The notes beneath the pieces are model-generated. The model made no database searches, was not told where the DNA came from, and saw nothing but the letters and a program-made list of their open reading frames with translations. A program made the translations under genes and the position numbers. From NCBI GenBank assembly GCA_963575745.1, contig CAUYUJ010016884.1:31001-95000 (forward strand): 64,000 nt of DNA, given 5' to 3'. Shown piece after piece: positions 20,291 to 30,289 of this stretch (position 1 is its first letter; the number at the start of each line of letters is the position of its first letter). Origin of the DNA: Prorocentrum cordatum (taxonomy: Eukaryota > Sar > Dinophyceae > Prorocentrales > Prorocentraceae).

Positions 20291-21455
20291 GGGGGGAGGG
20301 GGAGGAGGAGGAGGGGGAGGATGAGGAGGAGGAGGAGGAGGAGGAGGAGGAGGAGAGGAGGGAGGAGGAGGAGAGGAGGAGGTTGGAGGAGGAGGAGTTG
20401 GAGAAGGAGGAGGAGGAGGAGGAGGAGGAGGAGGGAGGAGGAGTTGGAGAGGAGGAGTTGGAGAAGGAGAAGGTGGAGGAGGAGGAGGAGGAGGAGGAGA
20501 GGAGGAGGAGGAGAAGGAGTTGGAGTTGGAGGAGGAAGAGATTGAGAGTTGGAGGAGGAGGAGGAGGAGGAGGAGGAGGAGAAGGAAAGAGGAGGAGGAG
20601 GAGGAGGAGGAGGAGGAGGAGGAGGAAAAGAGGAGGAGAGGAGGAGGAGGAGGAGGAAAAAGAGGAGGAGGGGAGTTGAGTTGGGAGATGGGATTAGAGG
20701 AGTTCGAGTTGGAGGAGGAGGAGGAGGAGGAGGAGGAGGAGGAGGAAGGATGCGGAGGAGGAGTTGGAGTTGGAGTTGGAGGAGCAGGGAGGAGGAGGAG
20801 GAGGAGGAGGAGGAGAAGAGAGGAGGGGAGCGGAGTGGAGTTGGAGTTGGTGGAGGAGGAGGAGGAGGAAGAGGAGGAAGGGCAGGAGTTGGAGTTGGTT
20901 GGTTGGAGGAGAAGGAGAAAGAGCAGGAGGAGGAGGAGGAGGAGGTGGGAGGAGTTGGGTTGGAGGAGGAGGAGAAGGAGGAGGAGGAGGAGGAGGAAGA
21001 GGGAGGAGGGAGCAGGGAGGAGGAGGGGGAGGAGGGAGGAGGGAGGTGGGAGGGAAGGAGGAGGGAGGGAGGCGGGAGGGAGGGAGGAAATAGGGGGAAG
21101 AACGAGGAGGAGGAGGGAGGAGGGAGGAGGGAGGAGGGAGGAGAGGAGGGAGGAGGGAGGAGGTGGGAGGAGGAGGAGGAGGAGGAGGAGGAGGAGGAGG
21201 AGGAGGAGGAGGAGGAGGAGGAGGAGGAGGAGTAATAATAATACTAGTAATAACAACGGTAATAACAATCATAACAATAATAACAAGAGGAGGAAGAAGC
21301 ATAAGAAACATAATAATCATAACCGCACGAATAATAATAAGAAGGAGGAGGAGGAGGAGCAGCAGCAGAAGAAGAAGAAGGAGAAGGATGAGGAGGAGAA
21401 GGAGAAGAAGAAGAAGAAGAAGGCGGAGGAGGAGGAGGAGGAGGAGAAGTAGGAG
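20286..21455 (+). repeat. 1.17-kb polypurine GGA/GAG array
   Basis: Almost entirely purine on the + strand, mostly GGA with GGAGTT interruptions, then AATAAT-rich sequence at 21234-21345 and AAG/GGA again to 21450. Very long Glu/Gly/Arg or Leu/Pro/Ser frames here are repeat translations. Confidence 0.95.
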
Positions 21456-21483
21456 GACCCCCATCCTCCTCCTACTCCTGCCT

Positions 21484-21684
21484 GGTGGTGGCGGTGGAAA
21501 ACAAGCCCACCACGAGGTCCTCGGCGCGACCGCGGGCCGGCCCCGGCCGTCGCAGAGCTCGCTGGAGCCCCCAGGCGCGTCCGCGCGCCGCCGCAGGCCG
21601 TCGCGGCGCTCCTCGCTCGGCGGCAGCTCGGTGGTGCCCTCCGCGCGCAGCTCGATAGGGGGCACGCCCTACTCCCCGCTGAAC
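21484..21684 (-). other. Inverted partner of 20159-20290, possible exon on either strand
   Basis: TGGTGGCGGTGGAAAACAAG is the inverted counterpart of CTTTCCACCACCACCGCCAC at 20261. The + strand reads RRPSRRSSLGGSSVVPSARS up to a possible donor GTGAGG at 21684. The minus strand reads SELCDGRGRPAVAPRTSWWA. I cannot choose between them. Confidence 0.35.
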
Positions 21685-21727
21685 GTGAGGACCTCGGGGG
21701 AGGGAGAGGAGAGTCGAATCAGAAGAA

Positions 21728-21905
21728 ACTCCATGAGCAGAAACTTCTGTCGCTCCGCGCGGATTTCTTGGATCCGCGCTGCGTACCCTCGGCGGCGCCT
21801 CCGGCGCCGCCCCTGGCGCGCTCCGCGCGCCAGGGAGGGGGGTCCAGCGCAGATCAAAAAATCCGCGAGGAGCGCCAAGAGTTTATGTTTATGCCGATTG
21901 TTCGT
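21728..21905. repeat. Foldback repeat family J, copy 3
   Basis: Keeps CGCTCCGCGCGGATTTCTTG, GGCGGCGCCTCCGGCGCCGC, CGCGAGGAGCGCC and the TTTATGTTTATG end. It is followed by family B. Confidence 0.8.
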
Positions 21906-21954
21906 CTTCTAGAGAATGCCAGCCTGAAGCATGTCCGCATCCCTACGTTTGACA

Positions 21955-22160
21955 TCGTTCTCTTATTCACTGTCTTGCAGATCGGCGTGGACCCTCGCAC
22001 CCCCTAACCCCCCCGATGGAGTTGGCGCCTGTTTCAAGCAGGTGGAGTCTCCCCCACAGGACGACCTGCTGCAAACAGCCGCATTAAGTAGAGATCCAAA
22101 GCCACCCCCCCCCTCCGCCCCCCCTCCGCCCAGTGTCGAATTGCCGGATAAGAAAACATT
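21955..22160 (+). repeat. Repeat family B, copy 3
   Basis: Same block order as the other copies; the ATGGAGTAGAT segment is shortened. Confidence 0.7.
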
Positions 22161-22360
22161 CACCCATTACTTTTTCTTATTGTCGCTCTGAAGGATTCCC
22201 TCAATTTCTGACGGTGCATCCCTGAGATCGTCCTCGCCGTTGCGCTTGTCAGTCTCAGGGATAGGGGCAAGAGCAAGGCTCGCCAGGAGAGACAGCACAT
22301 GAGCACAATCTTTCGCGGGTCCGCGCGGATGTTCTCGGTTCGGAGTTGGGCACCCCCCTC

Positions 22361-22536
22361 GAGTAGGGGATCGACCACAGAATTGATTTACCCCAGAATT
22401 AGTGTTCCCGTCGAAGCTCCAGAAGGACTCTTCGAATCCTCAGTAGATGTGCCCACATGTTCCGCATTCGTCGCAGATTCGATGGGGAACACCGGTTTTG
22501 GGGTGAATCTATTCTGTAGTCGATCCCCTGCTCGAC
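22361..22536. repeat. Foldback element with ~50-bp arms
   Basis: Left arm 22361-22409 (GAGTAGGGGATCGACCACAG onward) pairs with right arm 22484-22536, whose complement carries GCAGGGGATCGACTACAG. The loop is about 75 bases. Only this copy is seen in the window. Confidence 0.8.
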
Positions 22537-22659
22537 CCCTGTCGCGCGCCGCGTGCCGGGAAAGGGAGGGTCGTGCGCCGACCCATGAAGTCCGGGCGGA
22601 CCTCGGAAAGGTTGATGCGGGTGCCGTTCCTGGTGCCTCTGTCGGCTACACGTAAGTAG

Positions 22660-22808
22660 GGCCTGTCCCTCTACAGGAGGAAGATTCGAAGATGGTTAAA
22701 CAAAATCAGGGGACGTGCTTCTACTATGTTTGGCCATTCGGGAGTATTGGTGCGGCATGTGTAAATTTGTCAACCAAAATCCGACTGCAGGGGCACATGC
22801 CCGACGTG
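22660..22808 (+). repeat. Copy of the inverted-end element found inside the ion-channel coding region
   Basis: GGGCCTGTCCCTCTACAGGA, TGGTTAAACAAAATCAGGGG, CTACTATGTTTGG, CCAAAATCCGACTGCAGGGG and TGCCCGAC match 30290-30443 in order. A GTAAGT at 22650 precedes it. Confidence 0.8.
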
Positions 22809-22811
22809 AGA

Positions 22812-23180
22812 CTACACGTGAGAGCGACCCTTCGCCGGAGTGACGTTTGGTGCGGGCCCACTGGGGTCCCCCGATCGCCGAACGCGATGCGATACAGTGA
22901 GCGGCTTGAATAAGGAACGCTTACTTTTCAAAAGGGGCTCGGTCGTTCCTTAGGTTTGCATGCGTTCTGCTACCTTTCTGGCGCTAGAAAGGGGCTCGGC
23001 CGTTCCTTCGGATTTCGTAGGCTTACTTGGAAAAATGGGGCTTCGTTCCTTATTGATCGTTCCTTGGGTCAGGCCGATGACTGTAGTGGCGTCTTGCGCG
23101 CCTGTGTTCGGTCCCCCACCGGCCCCACACAAAGCCGCGCACCAAAGGTCACTCTGGCCCAGGGTCATCCTTGCGTGTAG
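22812..23180. repeat. Inverted-repeat pair, arms ~60 bp, 250-bp centre
   Basis: CTACACGTGAGAGCGACCCT with GAGTGACGTTTGGTGCG at the left is answered by CGCACCAAAGGTCACTC and CATCCTTGCGTGTAG at the right. The same two arms, almost without centre, make the palindrome at 51355-51479. Confidence 0.75.
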
Positions 23181-23344
23181 CCAATTCTAAGGATATCAGC
23201 CACCGAAGTGACCAGGTTCTCCCGGATGCTCCACGTCGACAAGTGGAACACGGGTCAGGCAAAGATCTCGGCGCGGGATCTTTTGCGGGTCTTGGAGTCG
23301 CGGGGCGTGGAAGATTTGTCGATCCAGCGCGTTTCTTGGGTGAT

Positions 23345-23540
23345 TCGGCGGCGCGCACAGGGGGGAAGTGAGAAGGGGCGGGCCTTCCCAGAAGGCTCGG
23401 AAGTCCCCCGGGTTTCCAAGAAGTTTTCTAAGCTTTCCCCGGAGATGGAGAACATTTCTCGGAAGGCGCGAGGGTTTCTGAGAGGTCCCGCCGCCTTCTG
23501 AGAAGGCCTTCTCCTTCCACTTCCCTCCCCTCGCTCGCCG
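23345..23540. repeat. Foldback repeat family P, copy 3
   Basis: Left arm GGAAGTGAGAAGGGGCGGGC and right arm GGCCTTCTCCTTCCACTTCC are inverted copies. The right end TCGCTCGCCG is 4 bases from the predicted start of ion-channel exon 1. Confidence 0.75.
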
Positions 23541-23544
23541 AGAG

Positions 23545-23920
23545 GTGATGCAGCGGCTCCTTGGGGTGAGCTCCCCAGAGCATGCGCTCTCCGGGTACCT
23601 CAGAGATCGAGCTCGAGAGGCGCAGTTTTTGGAAGTGAGGCCAGATCGCAGCGACGATGATGACGCTGATTTCGAGATGCCGTTCAAAGCGTTCGTGGAC
23701 ATCATGCTCTGTAAGAATATCTCTAAGGGGCTGAGCCCGGAGGTCGCTGAGGAGGCCAGGTGTTGGCAGAAGGCCCTCATGACGGAGACGATCGAGGAGG
23801 TGATCGACAGACTGGCCAAATCTGGCAGCCCCGAAGCATGCAGCCCAAGCCCCGAAGCATGGAGCAAAAGTCGCATGTGGGCCTCCCGATCTTCAGTGCG
23901 CAGTACAAAAGAAGTGACAG
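23545..23920 (+). CDS. Voltage-gated ion channel, cytoplasmic N-terminal exon
   Basis: Open frame beginning at an AG (GCCGAGAG) and reading MQRLLGVSSPEHALSGYLRD then a helical acidic segment (DDDDADFEMPFKAFVDIMLC) and ETIEEVIDRLAKSG. There is no membrane segment. It ends at GAAGTGACAG/GTCAAGG. Joined to the exon at 24054 across a 133-base GT-AG intron the frame continues VTGYRERCKVKALPVLNAV, which is why I place it in this gene. An earlier exon with the true start is possible; the ATG at 23548 could also be the start. Confidence 0.6.
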
Positions 23921-24053
23921 GTCAAGGCTGTTCTAACAAGCATCGTGATGCTTATGTAGCTGAGATTCGGCACCCTCCTCCATTTTCTGATTCTCCTTCC
24001 CTGCCCGCGTGGCCGAATCTCACTCTCCTTGTGGTTTGGGCTGTCATGGAAAG

Positions 24054-24902
24054 GTTACCGAGAACGATGTAAAGTTAAGGCGCTGCCGGTGCTGAACGCA
24101 GTGGTGGTCGTCACGGTTTTTGTCAGCGTCATCTCGTTGTCCTTGAGCATGGACTACTGTATAGATTGCGAGGCATGGTTTTATGTAGAGATGATCGCTG
24201 CACTTATCTTCGTCACAGAATTGCTGATCAAGTTTTGCATATTTGGATACGCGGAGTTCCTGTTCGGTGACGATTGGATGTGGAACTGGAGCGACGCGTC
24301 AATCACAATTGTAGACTTCTTGGAGGTTGGAATGAGGGTGCTAGTGAGGACAGGTGACGTGGATATAGACCAGACGATCTCGGTCGGCACGGTCCTGGTT
24401 GCGCTGAGGACTTTACGCATCTTGCGCTTTGCGCGGCTAGTAAAGATGGCAAGATCGCCTCTCCTACACGAGCTCGCTAGCATTTTACATGGCTTCGTGC
24501 TTGGGTCGCGGGCGCTTTTGTGGGTGCTCATGGTGATCTGGATCGTTTTGTGGGTGACGGGCGCCACGTTCCGCCAAGTAATAGGCCCCAAGGCAGGGCA
24601 GGAGCTCCTCACCGACTGGTGTGGGTTCGACGGGGACACCATGCACGAAGCGGAGAACGCGGCAAAGATCGAAATGTTTCCTGAGTGTGGGAGCAGGCAC
24701 AGGCTTTATGCAGACGAGTATTGCTCCACTGTGGTCGGGTGCTCGTTCACTGTATTCCGTTGCATGATTGGCGATTGTTCTTCCAAGGGGGGGCAGTCAT
24801 TACCGGCACATTTCAGCGCTGGCTACAAGATTAGGTTTGACCTTATTTATGTGTTTGGCATGATCGTCTTGATATTTGGCTTATTCAACATTATCCAGTT
24901 GC
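24054..24902 (+). CDS. Voltage-gated cation channel, single ion-transport domain (S1-S6)
   Basis: This exon carries one complete Ion_trans domain. S1 is ALPVLNAVVVVTVFVSVISL. S2 runs from EMIAALIFVTELLIKFCIFG. S3 follows WNWSDASITIVDFLEVGM. S4 is VALRTLRILRFARLVKMAR, with positive residues at every third position, the voltage-sensor pattern. S5 is RALLWVLMVIWIVLWVTGA. A Cys-containing pore turret leads to the pore loop with CSFTVFRCMIGDCSS, whose Asp may line the filter. S6 is YVFGMIVLIFGLFNII. One domain implies assembly as a tetramer in a membrane, as in bacterial-type Nav and many protist channels. Ion selectivity cannot be read. The donor GTTGCC at 24903 gives an in-frame join (NIIQL then LFVEST) to 29630. 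Confidence 0.85.
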
Positions 24903-25454
24903 GTTGCCGCGCATATCCGCCACCGCGCTTGTGGAAACTGCGTAGTAAGGCCGCAGCGAGGCACGTTCCCTGCGTTTCATGGTTCTCGCGCTACCCCCGT
25001 GTGGGACTGGCCTGCAGTCTCCTTGGGGAGGTCGGGCCATTCGAGGGAGGGTCCTGGAGGTCGAGGGGCCGTCTTGGGGCAGTTGTCATGCAATTGTCTG
25101 TCTCTCTGGAGCTTCTGTGGCGGCCGATGGGGTGGCCAGTTGGTTGGCAGGCGGGTACCTTCGCTGGTTGGTTCGTTGGTTGGTTCGTTAGTTGGCTGGT
25201 TGGTTGGCAGGTTAGGTGTTTGGGCGCTTGGTTGAGCTGTTCGTCGGGGTGGTTGGTCGGTTGGCGGGTTGGTTGGTTGGTTGATTGATTGATTGCTTGG
25301 TGGCTCAGTTGGTTGCTTGGTTGCCTTGTCGGCGCGTCGAGTGGACCGAGAAATGCTGGATGCGCGGGTCGTTGCCAAGAAAAGAGTGTCGGAGGTGCTT
25401 CTCGCAGGGCGACCGGGGGTTGCGCGACGCCAGCTGCGTCGACCTGATTCGGGA

Positions 25455-25622
25455 CTCAGGAGACGGGGGTCAATGCAAACGGGTGTCAGGCAGAGCGCCG
25501 GATCTTGCAGGATCCTGCAGGGCCAGGGGTGCATTGACTTGGGCTTGGGCGCAGGATCCTGCAGGATCTTGCAAAGCCTTGACTGACCCCGGTTTGGATT
25601 GACCCCGTTCAGTAGATCCCCC
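25455..25622 (+). repeat. Repeat family I, copy 2
   Basis: GAGACGGGGGTCAATGCAAA and TGCAGGATCCTGCAGG blocks as at 12830-13050. Confidence 0.8.
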
Positions 25623-25664
25623 CCGATTGGTGCCCGAGGTGATCGCAGGCAGTATCGATTAGGA

Positions 25665-26040
25665 CATCGTGGGACATCTCAGGGGCCTAGTCGAGGCCCC
25701 GCAAAGGGTTCTCAATGGGTTTAACATTTGGGCCCCGTTCATGGACCCTCTTGGGCCGTCCTGGGGCTGTCTTGGAGGCCTCCTGTGCCGTCGTGCGGCG
25801 ATATTGGGGGCTTGTTGGGCCGTCCTGGGCGTCCTCAAACACGAAAGCGTGAGAACGGAAATATTGCAGAAAAACAATCAGGGGCGTTTGACTCTGAAAA
25901 CTCTCTTTGGGTTCTTCTTGGGCCCATATTGAACCATCTTTGGGGTATCGTGGCATGTCGCAAGGCCATATTGGGCCGTCTTGGGCCGGTCCTGACCGTC
26001 GTGGGGCCATCTTGGGGCTGCGTCGGAGCAATCTGACAAG
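25665..26040 (+). repeat. CTTGGG-type short-period repeat block
   Basis: TCTTGGGCC, CCGTCCTGGG and CCATCTTGGGG variants at short spacing; same texture as the other blocks. Confidence 0.6.
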
Positions 26041-26329
26041 TCTTGCAGGGTGGTCCGCGCCACTAACCGCATGCCGATGATAATAAAGGGACCCCCCCCC
26101 CCCTTCAGTGTTTAGAGTTGATTATCGTCGCCCTATACAAAATTCAAATTGGGCGGCGAGCGCTGAGGCCGAACTTCATTATCACCTCGAAACGCTATGT
26201 TGAGATAGCAACATCAAGCGATGTTGATATAGCAACATCAAGCGAAGCGATCACACTTTTTCAGGATGTGTCAAGCGAAACCAATAATTTTGGGAGGCAG
26301 ACTCAAACGAAACGAGCAATGTTCTTATT

Positions 26330-26700
26330 ATTATTATACTTTCCTCTTCTTCTTTTATATTTCTATCTGTCCTCACGCTCGCCTGAACTTTTTTATCCCT
26401 GGGGTTGATTATCCATGGAAAATGAAGCACATGAGCTACCCTACACGAGCACTTAAAAACATCAATGTTCATAAAGCGTTTGTAAATTAAAATTGATAGA
26501 TTTGGAACTTTGGATTTTTCCTTTCTTCGTCCTCTTCTTATTATCCTCTTCTTCTTCTTTCTTATTATTCTTCTACTGTATTATTCTTCTTTTATATTTC
26601 TCTCTGTCCCCACGCTCGCCTGAACTTTTTTATCTCTGGGGTTGATTATCCATGGAAATTGAGGCACATGAGCTACCCTACACGAGCACTTACAAAAAAC
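26330..26700 (+). repeat. AT-rich direct duplication, two copies of ~135 bp
   Basis: 26330-26465 and 26565-26700 share TTCTTTTATATTTCTCTCTG-type sequence, CACGCTCGCCTGAACTTTTT, GGGGTTGATTATCCATGGAA and CATGAGCTACCCTACACGAG. The AT content contrasts sharply with the neighbourhood. Confidence 0.85.
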
Positions 26701-27379
26701 AATTTTCATGAGAGATAAGCCATTGTTGAGGATATTTCTATGAAAACTAAACGCCAAGGATGTCTCAAAACGTGCTCGGCTTGGTCTCCTCTTGATCATC
26801 TCTTACTTCGAGATTATGCTGAGGTCTGCTGGGCTACTTTTATTATCTCTCCCTGAACCCCGAACTTTATTATCCCCTAGTGTTTATTCTCACGGGCATG
26901 AGGTTATGTATGCGGGAGGCGGTAAGGGGCCATGGAATTTGATGTTGGCAAGACAATGATCGCCATCAGCATGTCTCCCGTCGACGGAGTCACCACCACG
27001 ATCGTGCAAACCATCCTCATCATCATAAACGCACTCTTCAGCCCCATCATCCTCATCATGGTCGTCGTCATCGTCATATCATTGTCATGGGCATCACCAC
27101 CACGAACACAATCAGCATCGTCATTACCATCGTCGTCGTTATGATCATAATCTCCCTCATCATTACGATGGCCTTTCTAGCATGCTATCATCTACCTGCT
27201 TCCCTCTCTTCCTCCTAACCAGCACCATTCATGTTGTTGTCATCCTCCCCGCTTGTTTAACAACGGGCGCATTGCCATAATAAGCCATCTCCCTGATCAG
27301 CATCAACGTTCAGAAGCAAAGCACCAGAACATCATTATCGTGAACTCCGCCAGCTGCAACTTTTAAGTCATCATCGTAC

Positions 27380-27443
<64 letters not shown>

Positions 27444-27483
27444 AATCCTTATCTCAATACCAGCACCATCACCAGTACAATCA

Positions 27484-27760
27484 AGATCGTCGGGTGATCC
27501 GGGATCCGGTGAGTCCGGGAGTCCGGCGGGTCCTGCGAGTCCGGTGAGTCCGGTGAGTCTGGCGAGTCACGTGGGTTTGGTGGGTTTGGTGGGTTTGGTG
27601 TGTCCGGTGTGTCCGGTGTGTCCGGTGTGTCCGGTGTGTGCGGTGTGTCCGGTGTGGCCGGTGTGTCCGGTGTGGCCGGTGTGTCCGGTGTGGCCGGTGT
27701 GTCTGGTGTGTTTGGTGCGTCCGGTGGCCGGCGTGTCTGGTGAGTCCGGTGAGTCCGGCG
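27484..27760 (+). repeat. 9-bp minisatellite (TGTCCGGTG type)
   Basis: Begins as GAGTCCGGTGAGTCCGG variants and becomes regular GTGTCCGGTGTGTCCGGTG through 27740. Confidence 0.9.
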
Positions 27761-27789
27761 CGGTGGTTGGGGCAGCAGGGAGGACCATT

Positions 27790-29062
27790 CTGCCGAAACG
27801 GGATTGTCGCCCAAATACGGTCTTCGCCGGTGGGACCGCAGGTGGAGCTCAGTACGGGGCCACGAAACGTGTTAGGGGTGTGCCAGAAAAAAACGAGTCG
27901 CCCACATGCGGGCTGCGCCAGTGGGCCTTAGGTGGAGCTCCTGGTGGGGCCAGGAGCTGTGTGAGGGGTGCGCCGAAACGGGGATGTCGCCCACATGCGA
28001 ACAGTGCCACTGGGCTTTAGCTGGAGTTCCCGATGGGGCCACAAACTGTGTGAGGGGCATGCCGAAACGGGGGCGACGCCCACATGCGAACGGTGCGACT
28101 GGGGCCTTGGTTGGAGCTTCCTATGGGACCACGGAGCGTGTGAGGGGTGTGCCGAAACGAGAGTGACGCCCACATGCGAACGGTGCCACTAGTGCCTTAG
28201 GTGGAATTCCCTGCGGGGCCACGAAACATATGAGGGCTGTGCCGAAACGGGAACGACGCCCACATGCGAACGGTGCCCGTGGGACTTTAGCTGGAGCTCC
28301 GTATGGGGCCACAAAGCGTGTGAGGGGTGTGCCGAAACGGGGGCGACGCCCACATGCGAACGGTGCCCGTGGGACTTTAGGTGGAGCTCTCTATGGGTCA
28401 CGAAGCGTGTGATGGGTGTGCCGAAACGGGAGTGACGCCCACATGCGAATGGTGCCACTGGGGCCTTAGCTGGAGCCCCCTATGGGGTCACGAAACGTGC
28501 TAGGGGTGTCGCGAAAAGGAGGTGACGCCCACATGCGAACGGTGCCACTGGGGCCTTAGCTGGAGCCCCCTATGGGGTCACGAAACGTGCTAGGGGTGTC
28601 GCGAAAAGGAGGTGACGCCCACATGCGAACGGTGCCACTGGGGCCTCAGGTGGAGCTCCCTATGGGGCCACGAAGCTTGTGAGAGGTGTGCCGAAACGGG
28701 AGTGACGCCCACATGTGAAGGGTGTCATTGGGGCCTTAGGTGGAGCTCCCTATGGGGTCACGAAGCGTGTGAGGGGGGTCGCGAAAAGGGGGTGATGCCT
28801 ACATGCGAACGGTGCCACTGGGGCCTCAGGTGGAGCTCCCTATGGGGCCACGAAGCGTGTGAGGGCTGTGCCGAAACGGGAACGACGCCCACGTGAGAAC
28901 GGTGCCACTGAGGCCTTAGCTGGAGCTCTCTATGGGCCACGAAGCGTGTGAGGGGTGTGCCGAAACGGGAATGCCGCCCAGATGCGAACGGTGGCATTGG
29001 GGGCTTCAGGTGGAGCTCCCTATGGGGCCACGAAGCGTGTGAGGGCTGTGCCGAAATAGGGG
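27790..29062 (+). repeat. ~90-bp tandem array, about 14 units
   Basis: Each unit: GTGCCGAAACGGGAGTGACG or variant, CCCACATGCGAACGGTGCCA, TGGGGCCTTAG(C/G)TGGAGC, CCCTATGGGG and CACGAAGCGTGTGAGGGG. Two adjacent units near 28440-28620 are almost identical, indicating recent local duplication. Two diverged units lie at 1555-1745. Confidence 0.92.
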
Positions 29063-29070
29063 AGATGATA

Positions 29071-29133
<63 letters not shown>

Positions 29134-29390
29134 GTGATGGTGATGGTGATGGTGATGGTGATGGTGATGGTGATGGTGATGGTGATGGTGATGGTGATGG
29201 TGATGATGCTGATGCTGATGCTGATGCTGATGCTGATGCTGATGATGATGATGATGTTGCTGATGATGCTGAAGATGCTGAAGATGCTGATGATGCTGAT
29301 GATGCTGATGCTGATGATGATGATGATGATGCTGATGATGCTGATGATGAGGAGGAGGAGGAGGAGGACAATGGCGATGATGGTGAGTAG
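29063..29390 (+). repeat. GAT/GGTGAT/GCTGAT arrays
   Basis: Pure (GAT)n from 29066, (GGTGAT)n to about 29205, then (GCTGAT)n and mixtures. Met/Val/Leu frames are repeat translations. Confidence 0.92.
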
Positions 29391-29629
29391 TATGCTGATG
29401 CTGATTATGATGAAAAGAGGGAAGAAGGGGGGAGGAAGGAGAAGAACGCGGGGCGCTGTCTCTTCAAAACGAGGACCCAACACCACAGGATGGTTGAGAT
29501 AACAACCTCCTTGTGGCATGCCCCATGTAACTATGAGGTTTCGTCCTCTACGTAGAGAGTTCAAGTCATCAGCCAGCTTTTCTCTCTCAATGATTTATTC
29601 CTATTTGTCGCGGAGGCGGCTCACCGCAG

Positions 29630-29969
29630 TTTTTGTGGAGTCGACCATGAAGGGCCTCGCCGCTCAGGATACCAGGATCAAGAGGCAAGAGAAGTACCAG
29701 GTGAAGCACGTGAGGAGGGCCTTGGAGAGGTTGGTGCGGCGCATCACGGTGATCAGCGACACGTACAAGAGGGCCCGCGACCATGGCGAGGCACAGCGCA
29801 AAATGGGGAGCTTCAACAGGTTGTTCGGCACGCTTGTCGGCTCTAGTTGGCTCTCTCGCTGGAAGGCTTGCCACGCCGATTCTCACTACTCGGGAAGACC
29901 TCTCTCTTCCAGGCCAATCGACCCTTCTCAGCTCACACTCTCCGAGTGTGCCTTCAACGAGGTGCTCAG
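29630..29969 (+). CDS. Voltage-gated ion channel, post-S6 cytoplasmic exon
   Basis: Acceptor CTCACCGCAG. The frame reads FVESTMKGLAAQDTRIKRQE then helical KYQVKHVRRALERLVRRITV, the basic post-S6 region expected after NII in single-domain protist channels. It ends CAFNEVLR at donor GTTCGAGG. Joining to 30155 gives NEVLRDESVQCILDELDV in frame across a 185-base intron. I see no further membrane segment. Confidence 0.7.
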
Positions 29970-30154
29970 GTTCGAGGCGGGAATGTATACATGACCACCG
30001 CCTGGAGGGTCAGTTTTTGGAGCCTTGGCAGGCGGTGGCTATGGACATATTCGGGCCCCCGGGGGCCGAAATATATCCATATCCACCGCCCGCTGGGGCA
30101 CCAGGACGTCGGTTCCCAGGCGGTGGATATGGATAAATCCCCGACTCGCATCAG
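29970..30154 (+). other. 185-bp ion-channel intron containing a 60-bp palindrome
   Basis: Donor GTTCGAGG, acceptor CTCGCATCAG. 30031-30060 and 30061-30090 are inverted copies matching at 26 of 30 positions (left arm starts GGCGGTGGCTATGGACATAT), with no spacer. A third, direct partial copy (GGCGGTGGATATGGATAAAT) lies at 30119-30138, just before the acceptor. Confidence 0.75.
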
Positions 30155-30289
30155 GGACGAGAGCGTCCAGTGCATCCTGGACGAGCTCGACGTCAACCTC
30201 GGCACCGATACGGCCAGCATCTTCCGCATCTTTAGGAAGGACCGCGAGGGCCACCTGCCGCTCTCGGAGATGCTGGGCACCATTATTAA
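30155..30289 (+). CDS. Voltage-gated ion channel, EF-hand-like exon
   Basis: Reads DESVQCILDELDVN then a helix-loop-helix resembling an EF-hand (IFRIFRKDREGHLPLSEML) and GTI. The loop has D-x-E-G with a basic residue at one expected acidic position, so calcium binding may be weak. In relatives I would expect the frame to pass directly to MLRGDTSKVD, which is found only after the inserted element at 30290-30443. Confidence 0.65.

Larger units (their letters stand above)
24903..29629 (+). other. 4.7-kb intron of the ion-channel gene, filled with repeats
   Basis: Predicted donor GTTGCC, acceptor CTCACCGCAG. Contents in order: TTGGTTGG/TTGATTGA short repeat (25130-25310), family I copy 2 (25455-25622), CTTGGG block (25665-26040), AT-rich duplicated segment (26330-26700), CATCAT array (27375-27440), 9-bp minisatellite (27484-27760), 90-bp array (27790-29062) and GATGAT arrays (29063-29390). 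No other exon was recognised inside. Boundaries rest on frame continuity and family resemblance. Confidence 0.6.

Noticed and set aside
20010-21270. Very long Leu/Pro/Ser and Glu/Arg/Gly reading frames on both strands
   Set aside because: They are translations of the GGA trinucleotide array in different phases, without domains or splice signals.
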